Assembly: GCA_023053575.1 (NCBI GenBank) | Contig: JAKZAP010000005.1 | Location: 1,178,001 to 1,242,000, forward strand | DNA: 64,000 nt | Direction of reading: 5' to 3' | Source of the DNA: Branchinecta lynchi | Lineage: Eukaryota > Arthropoda > Branchiopoda > Anostraca > Branchinectidae | Shown here: positions 12,701 through 24,700 of the stretch, in pieces | Position numbering within the stretch: position 1 is the first letter of the stretch | Layout: every line of letters begins with the position of its first letter | The notes under the pieces: generated by a model | Database searches by the model: none | What the model was told of the DNA's origin: nothing | The model's input: only the letters and a program-made list of their open reading frames with translations | Made by a program: the position numbers and the translations under genes

Positions 12701-15700
12701 GGAAAGACCTCGTACCTCAGACGACCCACTGAAAATCCGGACCGGATCCGGTGACTTTTGGGGGGAGCTGGAGGGGGCAACCGGAAATCTTGGGAAACGT
12801 TATGAGTGGAGGGATCGAGATGAAACTTGGTGAGAAGACACCTAGCAAACACTAGATACATAATTGACATAACCGAGCCGATTCGGGCACTGTGGGGGGA
12901 GTCGAGGGAGGGGGAATCCGGAATCTTGAGGTATTTATAACTTTTGAACGGGTGATCGGATCTCGATGGAACTTGATATTTGGAAAGACCTCATGCCTCA
13001 GACGACCCACTTAAAATCCGGACCGGATCCGGTGACTTTTGGGGGGAGCTGCAGGGGGCAACCGGAAATCTTGGGAAACGCTATGAGTGGAGGGATCGAG
13101 ATGAAACTTGGCGGGAAGAGACCTAGCAAACACTAGATACATCATTGACATAACCGAGCCGATTCGGGTACTGTGGGGGGAGTGGAGGGAGGGGGAATCC
13201 GGAATCTTGAGGTATTTATAACTTTTGAACGGGTGATCGGATCTCGATGGAACTTGATATTTGGAAATACCTCATGCCTCAGACGACCCACTTAAAATCC
13301 GGACCGGATCCGGTGACTTTTGGGGGGAGCTGGAGGAGGCAACCGGAAATCTTGGGAAACGCTATGAGTGGAGGGGTCGAGATGAAACTTGGTGGGAAGA
13401 CACCTAGCAAACACTAGATACATAATTGACATGACCGAGCCGATTCGGGCACTGTCGGGGGAGTGGAGGGAGGGGGAATCCGGAATCTTGAGGTATTTAT
13501 AACTTTTGAACGGGTGACCGGATCTCAATGAAACTTGATATTTGGAAAGACCTCATGCCTCAGACGACCCAATTAAAATCCGGACCGGATCCGGTGACTT
13601 TTGGGGGGAGCTGGAGGGGAGAACCGGAAATATTGGAAAACGCTATGAGTGGAGGGATCGAGATGAAACTTGGTGGGAAGACACCTAGCAAACACTAGAT
13701 ATATCATTGACATAACCGAGCCGTGCCTACTCGTAACAAGTGCCATATGAGCTCGTAGCTCTTGTTACATCTTAGGATTGTAGTACTTCAGGATAAGCAC
13801 GTCTCTTGGCGTGAAAAGTAGCCTACTTTTGTTTGATGTAAAATCCGAACAAATGTACTTTGTATCCTCTATTTAACCTGGATCGCCCCTTTCGTCGCCA
13901 GACAACTCTGGAATGAATAGGTAATCTTGGATTCGCAGAAAGGCACTTTTATCATCAGTGTTTCCACAAAATTTCGCCTGTCGCGCATTTCTCAGTCTTT
14001 ACTAGTTAGACAAAGGTTGCCTCATTTAGTTGCCGTTTGAGGCTTGGAACTTTGGGGGGCTATAACTATGTTAAAAGCTAGAATTTGCATGGGAAGTTTT
14101 TAAATATTGCCAGAAAAGAAAAGGCGGATTAAAAAAACTTTGCCTGTGGCGCATTAATTAATCATGGGCACAGCCGTTAGCCACGTTGTCGCTATGCAGC
14201 AACACCGTTTTTTGCGATTATTTCAAGTCCTGTTGGCAACACTGGAAAGGTCTTCCAAAGATAAAAGGCTAGAAAAACAGAAGGGAAAACGCGTGAAAAC
14301 GCGCCAATTTTTCTCTTTAGACTTGTTTGTATGTACTCTGCACCTTTTTACGTTGTAGCTTCATGAAGGCAACTCGCTGTGTTTTTACAATTTCTTTTTT
14401 AGTAAATTCATTAAAAATCAGGTAGCAATTTGGTCAATTTTACCAGGTGCGCCACCCCTCCCCCCCACCCCCCAATGAAGAAAGGCTCGGGAGGACCCTG
14501 GGCGGAGGGGGCCCGGAAATCATTTAACATGCGCAGGTACCATCTGGATCATCCAACCAAGAATACGTAAAACCTAGATTTGTTACTTTGAGGTCCAGAC
14601 CAGATCCGGCCTCGTCGGGGGGAGTTGGGTATCACCAAACATTTTCAGGATGTTCTCCGATCCAGGGGATACTTGTTCGGTAGTAAATGCCGTAGATGCA
14701 ACATCTGTGTGTCCGAATCGCATGCGAAAGAAAGGGAGGCTCGGTAACATTTGTAGAAAACCAAACGGATGGAGTGACTGGGATGAAACTTGGATCATGC
14801 AAAGGTAAAGAGTTCTCCATTCGAGTGACTTAATGGGTGATAGCACCGAATGCCTTAGATTTATATTTGACGTTGCAAAACGGATGAGTCAGCTATATTT
14901 CGACCCTTCTTGGCAAGGGTCCTCTTCAGGCTCCAGCCGCTCAAGCTGGAAAATGAACTTGTGGTATTGCAATTACGGATAGATTCTTTCTTAAATAATT
15001 CAATTCAAGTCAATTCAATTCAATTTATTTTCAAAACTGACACAACGGTCAAGCCGATTTGGTGGTTCTCGTCCATATTAACACTAATTATCTACAAAAG
15101 ATAATTCTACACTATAGTTTGGATATAACCAAGACTTGTCGAACATAACACAAAATATTCAAATCTATATACAATTAATGATGCGAGTTAAAAAGATTGA
15201 CGAAAGCGGGAACAAAACTTCTTAGGTAACTATTCGTTGCATGTCTAATTAGCTGCAATTTGGGTAATTTAGCTGCAATTTGGGTAATTTAGTTTAGTCT
15301 CATCTTTTTCTTTCCTTTATTGTTTTTCATATACTCCGTATGGGCATGTTCTGTGCCATTTTTATACGGGTTAATAAAATTATTGATTGATTGTAATGGC
15401 TGGGCTGCCACTCTCTCAGACCTTACTCTTGCCGCTGAAAAATCTGGGGGGAGGATCTGATTTTGTGAACTTCTTCTTTGAAAACTGAAATATAGCTCTT
15501 ATAAAATCTAGCTGACTTGTCCGTTTTGCACCGTCAAATATGATTCGCAGTCAGCTTGGGCTGAAATATCTATCACCAAAGTACGGAACTTCAAATCGTC
15601 CATACATGCCGCAGACAAGACAAGTATCCATCTTAGCTGGAAAGAAGAAGAAGAGACAGCTGACTCCAAAACCAAAATGCAGAAGAATCTCTACCCCTTC

Positions 15701-18700
15701 GACGACCCAATCGAAAAGCAAAAACACCAGAAGACTTTCAAGGGACGGCTCAATTTCCATACTGATATAACCATAACCACCTTGTTTCAGGAGCTGACCA
15801 GAAGGCGTTCGTCTACGCACTGATCGGTGATTGTTATCTCGCACAAGGCCTGACGAGTGCCAACAAAAAAAGAGCCGAACTTGCCTACAAAATAGGCCAA
15901 AAGCTCTCCGAAGATCTAGACAAAAAGTCAAAAGAGAAGGCAAATAACCTCTTTAAGGCAAAACTGACAGCAATGGACGAGAGACTTTCAGCTCATCTCA
16001 TGCTCAGCACACCTGATACCGGATATGGTAAGTCTGAATACTCTATATGACTAAGTCCAAAACACGCCAGTGTTTCTCAGGAAGAAGGAGTAAGCGTGTT
16101 CGTACGACTCAAACTCAACGACTCAAATCCTGTATCAATCAATCACCGCGATCTTCTAGCGCAGCTTTGACACCACTTCTGCCTTTCTTCAGCTAGCTAC
16201 CCGGAGAGGCCGGAGATTTTGTATCGGCAAGGTGAGATCAAGAGTATTCCAAACTAAGATGTCATCAAGAGTATTCCAAACTATTTAAGATTGTTTTCCG
16301 TGATGAAAAAAAAACGACGAAATGGAGTTGAAATGGCGCGGCGTTAGGCTTTTGGGATCCCAAAACGTAAGTGGCAGGATACCTATAACATCGCAAAAGT
16401 TGTCCGTCTGTCCGTCCGTCCGTCTGTGCGCACTATAACTCTCGAAGGGAATGATATATTTTGATGAAACTTGGTGTGAGGATTCTTTGGATCAAGAGGA
16501 ATGTCAAGTTCGTAGATGGGCTATGTAGCCCTACATTTAGGGGTGGGGGAGGGGTTTTAAATTAAAGGGCAAATGAAATATTTTTAAACAGATAATGTGA
16601 TAGTCGATTATGTAAAACCGAAAAGTCTGTTAAAAGTAAAAGTTTTATTTGAAGTAGATTAGATGTTTGATTTAGGAGTAAGAAGACATGCTAAACACGA
16701 TGGTGAAAACCGTTTTTTCGCCGGACAAGTAATTAGCCCGGAATCCGGCCAAAACCGGAAAGTCTGTTAAAAGTAAAAGTCTTATTTGAAGTTGATTAGA
16801 TGTTCGATTTACGGGTAGAAAGCCATGCTGAACACAGTGGTGAAAACCATTTTCTCGCCGAACAAGTAGTTCGCCCGGAATCCGGCCAAAACCGGAAAGT
16901 TTGTTAAAAGTAAAAGTTTTATTTGGAGTTGATTAGATGTTCGATTTAGGGGTAAGAAGACATGCTGAACACTTACGTGAAAACAATTTTCTACCCAGAC
17001 AAGTAGTTCGCCGGAATCCGGCCAAAACCGAAAATTGTTAAAAGTTAGAGTTTTATTTGTAGTTGGTTAGATATTCGATTTAGGGGTAAAGAGATGGTGA
17101 ATCCGTGTATGAAAATCATCTTTTACCCGGACATATAGTTCGACAGGAATCCGGCTGGAGCCGAAAAATTTGTTATAAGTTGAATTTTTATTTGAAGTTG
17201 ATTAGATGTTCAATATTGGGGAAAGAAGATACGCTGAGTTCGTTTCTGAGCTTTCTTTTTTAGCCGGAAAAGTAGTTCCGGAATTCGGCCGAAACCGGGA
17301 AATTGGCAGAAGTGGCAGGAAGTTTTCGTCAAAACAGAGATGACTTATAGGGGTAAACACATATGCTGATTCAATACCAGAACTGATTCAATCAGATGAT
17401 TAATCTGTTTTTGAATTTTAATAGTAAAAATGTTCAAGGAGTCCTGCGAAGACTGGATCTGGCGGAGACAAGACCGAATTGTCTGGATCAAATATTGAAT
17501 TTTTGGGATCCCATCGAAACCTTTGGTCTTGTTTTTTTTGCTAGCGTCGCCGAATTCACGTAGGCGACTACGAGTCCGCGTTATGCGGGCATCAAGCGTC
17601 CGTATGGTACCCTGATGTGGTCGACAGGTAAAGATTTCGTGTTAATACTACACTGTCAGAAGTTTCATAACAGATTGCGCATAACACTTTCAAGAATAAC
17701 ACCTTTTCACTTAGAAATAAAGTGTTATGACCAATTAAGTTTATACTATTTCGTGCCTAGATCTCCAACAACACCTTCTATAGGTAAAAATACTACACTG
17801 TCAGAAATTACGTAACGACAACAAGGATGCGCGGTTTCAACAGATAACACTTTGGAATGTTATCTGTTATGTTTCTTTCGTTCCCGTTAGTACTTTTACC
17901 AATTGAAAGTGTTGTTGGATATCTAGGCACGAAATAGTGTAAACTTAATTGGTCATAACACTTTATTTCTAAGTGAAAAGGTGTTATTCTTGAAATTGTT
18001 GTACGCTATCTGTTATGAAACTTCTGACAGTGTGGTAGTTGCGTTCGTGATTGAAATTTGAATTTACCTTCAACCTCAAAGTCTTGGTCGCCGGTCACAG
18101 TTTCTTTGTCCATAAAACTCTGACCGTTGAACTTCTGCCGAGACACACTATAGTCACACCCAGGGCCACAGCTAAGGGGGGGGGGGGGACTCGCCTTGCT
18201 CTGATGGTCCCCACTAGTGTCGGCCAAAGTCCAAGCGCCGACGTCTCGCACTTCTATTAACCAAAGTCCTTAAGATTGTCGGCAGAAACTCGGTGTTGGC
18301 TGCGTGCTGTGTGCCGACGCCTTGCTCCGATGGTCCCTACTAGTGTCGGCAAAAGTCCAAGCGCTGACGTCTCGTACTTCTATTAACCGAAGTCCTTAAG
18401 ATTGTCGGCAAAAACTCGGTGTTGGCTGCGTGCTGTGTGCCGACGCCTTGCTCTGATGGTCCCTACTAGTGTCGGCAAAAGTCCAAGCGCCGACATCTCG
18501 CACTTATATTAAGCGAAGTCCTTAAGATCGTTGGAAGAAACTTCGGTGTTGGCTACGCGCCGACGTCTGCTCCGATGGTCCCTACGAGTGTCGGCAAAAG
18601 TCCAAGCGCCGACGTATCGCACTTCTATAAACCGAAATCCTTTAGATCGTTGGCAGACACTTCGGTGTTGGTGCGATGTCAGTTGTCAGTCTTGGTTTAC

Positions 18701-21700
18701 ACGGCAACACCCGTTTCGTGTCGCTAGCTAATTTCTCCGAATAAATGGTAAAGGCGTGTGAAGAGTGTAAAGAAGCTGCAAAGCCCGTCACTGTTTACGA
18801 GTTTGATGACGACTACCGTAGCACTCATGCAGCAAAGTACCATGCAAAACAGTGCAGATTCCACCAGGAGTACTAAAGTCGGAAATAGAAATCTTCCAGG
18901 GAGTTTTAAAGCAGACTCAGACTAACAAACGAAACTTCGGACAGCTCTTCTCTATGGCCAAAGAGCACAAGCGTGCTCTTCCACTTGTTTACAGAGCTTT
19001 CGTTTTTGCAAAAACCGTACCCCTGACTTCAGCTGAAGGTGAGCCGACCTTCAGTAAGATAAAAATTGTAAAAAGCCGATTGAGGTCAACCATGGGCGAT
19101 GATAGACTTGACTCACTTATGCTCCTCTACATCGAAAAAGACATAGCTGCTGAGTTGGGGTCATCGGCACTTGTTGATGCGTGGAAAGTGAAGAAACAAA
19201 GGCGAAGAAACAAATGGAGTTAGATCAGCCAATCTTGTTTTGGAAACGAAAAGAGAAAACCTTGAGATTTGAAGAATTAGAAACACCGCTTCTTTAAATC
19301 GGATAAGTTTTATTTTCTTTATTTAGCTTATGTGTCCGCATTTGTCGGCACACTGGACGATTTTGTCGTCACAATTTTTTATATCCCCCCTCCAAACCTA
19401 AAACCCTAGCTTCGCCCCTGGTCACACCTAGTAATAACGTCGGTAATAAGGCCGTCTTACCGTCAAAATTGGGAAGAAAAGACGCTGAAAATGTAAGATT
19501 GTCGAGATGGAAAAATCCATCTCCGCCACTTTGAAACGTATCTTCGGTGCGTGTGGACCAATCACAGACCAGAGTCGCTGATTTTAGACAGTTTTGTTTA
19601 CGTTTGAGTGATGATGGTGGTAATATATCTTGAATTTCTTCGTTCCAGGTGTGACCAGGATGAAACGTAAGAGTGGGTAATAACCAAATTAACGAACCAA
19701 ATTACGTACAGATATGACTGAATGTGGCCCGGGCATTCGTGAGCTAGCAAGTTCCAAGTTTGCTTGTGTCGTCGAAGAAACGTCGACCGGGCAAGGATCG
19801 CCGGAGTTGTAAAAACACTAATTAAGCAAACGGTGAACTTCGACGGCGTTCGAAAACGAAATTGAGCAACCGGCTAACAAAACTTCGTTCAAAAACGCAA
19901 CTACTGCCGTCTGAAAATCCGAAAGGAGAGAGAGGGGGCATAGACAGTCCATATCGTGATCCAAGAAATATGCGGCTGTCATGGAAAAATACGCCAAAAA
20001 TTTCTTATTAACCCAAAATCGCAAAAAAACTCCAAAAAGGTTTGTCAAAAGAACCCGAGCAATTTTAAACCGCCAGCAAAAACAAATCCGCCAGTCTGTC
20101 GAAAAATCTGCCAGTTTTGCGTAAAATTGGCCAATATGGCAACGATGGGCATAGATAACCACTCGACGATTTTCCGCACTGTGTTTTTTTGCCGTAGACA
20201 ATCAGTCCAAAAACCCCCACTTCATCACTATGAAATTCCACACGGTGTGAACAAATGCGATTCCTGTCAACCTAGCAGACGCTCTACCTTTAATTATTGC
20301 AAATAAGTACGAGCTTGCTAACCACAAATTTATTTGTCTACCTTCTTCCGGGCACACTATCTAAATAGGAGCCCCTATTTATTCCTGATAGGACACTAGA
20401 AACTTTACTTTACAAATTTTTGGGTCGTTTCCGTCGGGCGAATGCTCAAAAGGCGACAATGTAAAAACTCGGGAGTGTCACATCCTCTTTCGGCAGTAGG
20501 CCTGAAAAGAAGACGAATGACGTCATTCGTCATCATGACGTCCAATTCTAGTTCTCGGATCTATACTGTGATGCTGCGGACACACGTCCGGGGTCGGGCG
20601 GTCGTGAACTACAGCTTCTGCTACGACTTTCCATCAGTTCCAGACTGAAAACTTGAGTGACTTGCTGATGAAAGTGCAGAACATCCGGCATGAATTGATG
20701 AAAAGACTGACGTGAACGTGTCAATGGATCTTGCTCCTAACAGCGTTTTCAATGTAGGGTCAGCATCAATACCCAAAAAAACAACTGCGTCACTCTCCCG
20801 AAAAAAATCTGATGAGTACAGCGGCGCATTCTCGGGGTTCAAAGTGAAGACATCTAAGGATCTTGGTAGATATGCAACCACCAGTGTTGACCTCGCAGCC
20901 GGGGAGACAATCGTCGTAGAAGAGCCTCACGCGTCTGTCCTGAATTTTGATAAATACGGAGGATACTGTCATCACTGCCACGAAAGGTAAACCAAATTAT
21001 GAAATATAACCGGAATGGGGTGTTTCTTCATAATCCGATTGAAGACCTAGAGCGTGTTCCACCCTACTTACCGTAGTTACTACGCATGACGTCACGATTC
21101 TGGCTTTTTGCCGTCAAGGCTGGAACGATTTTTCTATTTTCCAGCGGGATCTCACGCCAGGGGCGAATCCGACCAATCACGTTACAGAGATGCGTGGTTA
21201 CTACGCTTACTACGCTCCCGAGCATGGTAAGCAAATAGTAACTATTAGTTACTATTGCGACAAGGCTGGAACGGTCAGCGTAGTAACGTTTCTTGAGGAT
21301 GGAACGGAAATAGTAACTAATAGTAACTATTGTTAGAAGGGTGGAACACGCTCCTAGTAGAAGTGTTGGAATCTTCGTACTCAGACCGAAGACCTAGTAG
21401 AAGCTGGTGTATCAACGAATCACAGCAGTTAGGCGGACAGTACAAGAGACCTGCAGCCCTCATCTTGTTGGCTGCAGCCAACCTTACTGTTTCGCCTTGC
21501 CCATCTAAGCACAGACACCTCAAACCTAGAGGTGTCACGACTGGGGGGAGGGGAGGGGGGGCGCCCCCCCCCCTATGCCGTCGGTAAAAAAAAATACCGC
21601 GATTTTGTTAGCTCCGCGGTTTTTCGTCAAAACATTTGATTTTTGTTCATGAAAACAGTCGGTTTTTCTGAAAAATGGTCAATTTTTCGTCAAAATAGTT

Positions 21701-24700
21701 GTTTTTTCTGAAAATCAGTGGATTTTCTGGAAAATCAGTAGATTTTTTTTCAAAAATGTCATGTTTATTGTGAAAACAGTATTTTTTTCTGCAGAAAAAG
21801 TCGGTAAAAATTACCAGCCGGTCGGTAAATGCCTCGTCCCCCCCCCCAAACATTTTGGCTAGTAACACCTCTGCTCAAACCGCAGAAAAGGGCCGCGTAA
21901 TTTTGACGCGATAGTATTCTATCCTGCACCTTACTACAGCCGGGCAGCTTAATAAGATTACTCACGCCAAACTTCCTTTCCTCCCAAACCAGAATAATGA
22001 GAAACAACTGGTTTGAACTGCCTGCCTCCGCAAGCGCGCTTGATAGTATTCTATCCTGCACCTTACCACTGCTGGGCAGCTTAATAAGATAGGGTTTGTG
22101 AACTAACCCTCCCGAATCAAACTCGGCTAACTCAAACATCCAAAACCATTCACCGTACCCTGTTTTATAATACCTCTACCCCCTCATGACCCATCCTTAT
22201 CATACGCCCATACACAACAAACTTCCTTTCCTCCCAAACCAGAATAATGAGAAACAATTTGTTTGAACTACCTGCCTCCGCAAGCGCGCAGGGTAGAACT
22301 GGCGTTATCTTGTTGGCCGTACGGATCGAGACTGAAAAACTGCCATGGGATCCGGAAAATGTATTGGCCTGAAGTGGTACCTTATTTCCCCGTCAGCGAC
22401 CTGACAATGTTCGGGGAACTAGAATGCTCGGTATCCATTTATAGCAGTTGACGCCATCTTGGACGCCATAGACAGATTTTCGCTACTACGGAATTGTCAC
22501 TAGTCTTCAGTATTTGTGGTGTGTGTAACAAGCGGCGCCAGGTATGGGGGGACGGGGGTGGGGGGGGGGACGCCCCCTAATGCTGTCTATTGCTGAGTCG
22601 GCGCGACGCGCCACGATTTCTCGGAAAACGGTCGATTTTTTTCTTGGAAACAGTCGATTTTAGTCGATTTGTATTGAAAATCAGTCCCTTTTTCGTCAAA
22701 ACAGTCATTTTTGTCTTAAAGTTCAATGAGCACATCGAACTACCCCAATCCCACTCTGTAACAGCCTAGGAACAATGCTTACCCCCTAGATCAGCAGTTT
22801 TTTCAACAGTTTCCTCTCTGTGATATTTCAAAGCGTAATTTTGTGGGCCAGTACATGCTCAGTTTACAATCTTGAACAATGATAAAAGTGATGTTTCTTA
22901 TAATACTTATTAGATCTTTATTTTATGCATAAATCAGCTTGTATAATTCAGATTTGAATAGGATATTTGTTTTTGAATGATTTTTGTAGCTATGTTATTT
23001 TTTATAAGCTTATTGCATATTTTGGCACATTTTATAAAGCAAGCTAATCAAGCTTCACAACACTATTCCACAAAGAAAAACTTTTAATAGGTACTTTAAG
23101 CCATGGAACTTCTGATGAAACACTAGAACAATCAGGTAAACTGCATCTGCGGCTTGACTTTGGTGACATTTCAAATATATCCTTTTCTATCAAGCATTGC
23201 TGGGAGTTTTTGAATTTCCTGCCACGATATCCCAGCTCCTAAGATTTGGATCGCCGAAATGCCAGAGAGATAAAGACAAGGGATAACAAGAAAACGGCCG
23301 ATTTTCGTAGCGCCTTCTAAAGGAAGTCGGAAATGTTTATTTGTTAAGCATTTAATACAAAGTAAATCATTAGAAGTGTCCATTGTGCTTTAAAAACAGT
23401 TGTTTTTCTGCAAAAATAGTCGTCAAAATGACCAGCCTGTCCGTAAATACCTTGCCCCCCCTACCCCCCAAACATTTTGGCTAGTAACGCCTCTGTGCGT
23501 AGCTACGACGGCTGAACTAGTTACAAATTTTTTTCCAGGCTGATCGCAGTCTTTTCCTGTCCATGGTGCCGCGGTATGGGATTCTGCAGCGAACAGTGCC
23601 GCCAAGCCGCCGTTTTGTCTTATCACGTCTACGAGTGCCATTTGACTGACCTAATTTACGCGAGTGGCATGAGCCACCTATCGGCGCTAGCCCTCCGCGT
23701 GGTGAGCCAGAAGGACCTTGAATATTTCAAAACTTTTGCCGAAAATGAAGAAAAGCTAGATGGCTCCGTCCGTTCTTACGCGAGCATACGGAACCTTGTA
23801 GGACACGAGGAGTTGAGGGACGGCAAGGACATGTTCATGAGAACAATGATGGCGGTTTTCCAACTGAGACTACTGAAATTCTCGGGATATTTCAGAGTCA
23901 AGCAAGATGCTCCAGCGGAATATCCAGAGGAAATTGCAGGTAGATTTTTAACAATTCTACCGCGATCGTCATCGATACCTTTTTAGATAGAAACAATCTT
24001 ATATTCAAACGGGGATGCTGGTAAGTGACGTGAGAAATAAAGATGTACCCGGGTAGCTAGGTAACGAAGCTACAAAATGCTCGTCAGGTGCTCTTTCTGC
24101 AGATTTATTTGTATCCTCCGTTTCTGATTGTGCAACAACGTTCCATTAGAGTACTGATGAAATTGGAGAAAATACTCCGGGAAAGCCTAAGCTACGTCAT
24201 CACCATAACTTGTGTCTTGGTTCTCTTTGTCTTCTGGGATTTTTGGACCCAACTAATAAACTTGATCAGCCTCTGCTGACCTTGGTTTGGTCTGACTTTT
24301 AGTCCTATTTTATTTCGTTACTGACCTGAACAACGGTGTACTTTCATTTTAGGCGTTCCAGATCTCGGCGAAGATGAACTGCTAATTGGCACGGTGCTGC
24401 TACGCAACCTCCACGTTTTGCAGTTCAATGCACACGAAGTCTGTGACCTAGCAGTGGTGGATGGGCAAGGGTTAATAAAAGCGAAGTCTCAAAGTGTTGG
24501 TCTGGCTGTCTATCAAACTGCTTCACTCTTCAATCACTCATGCTACCCAAATGTTGCACGGTAACTAGTTCCTCTAATGCCTTGTACAGATAGGGTTGCG
24601 TGCTTGTAGACAGGAATTCCTGCCGGACTTTCGGCACCATTCATCGATTCCATGTGAAGAAGTTTAGGTTGATATTCCTTCAGCCCAAGATGACTGCGGA

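Larger units (their letters stand above)
14872..15540. mobile_element. Family D element split by LINE insertions
   Basis: The left end is GACGTTGCAAAACGGATGAG and the right end TCCGTTTTGCACCGTC, inverted. Between them lie a - strand LINE 3' end (15000-15300) and a + strand LINE tail. Confidence 0.65.
18161..19420 (+). mobile_element. hAT element, internally deleted, with perfect 8-bp TSD
   Basis: GTCACACC at 18153-18160 is repeated at 19421-19428. The termini CAGGGCCACAGCTAAGGGGG and, inverted, CAGGGGCGAAGCTAGGGTTT fit hAT ends. It contains a tandem array and the last part of a transposase gene, so it is a deletion derivative. Confidence 0.88.

Noticed and set aside
12130..13528. Pro-rich antisense ORFs of 78-102 codons repeated several times
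   Set aside because: They are the same repeat unit read in a frame without stops; the copy-to-copy changes do not look codon-biased.
12300..13740. Regular repeats with constant spacing, as in a CRISPR array
   Set aside because: The unit is about 280 bp with no variable spacers, within an animal intron; it is a transposon-internal tandem array.
15540..15775. Lys/Ser-rich ORF just before SMYD4 exon 4
   Set aside because: It starts inside a family D tip, lacks a matching acceptor and phase, and exon 3 joins exon 4 directly in frame.
15551..15943. A 130-codon - strand ORF
   Set aside because: It lies opposite SMYD4 exon 4 and its intron; the + strand has splice sites, phase agreement and family homology.
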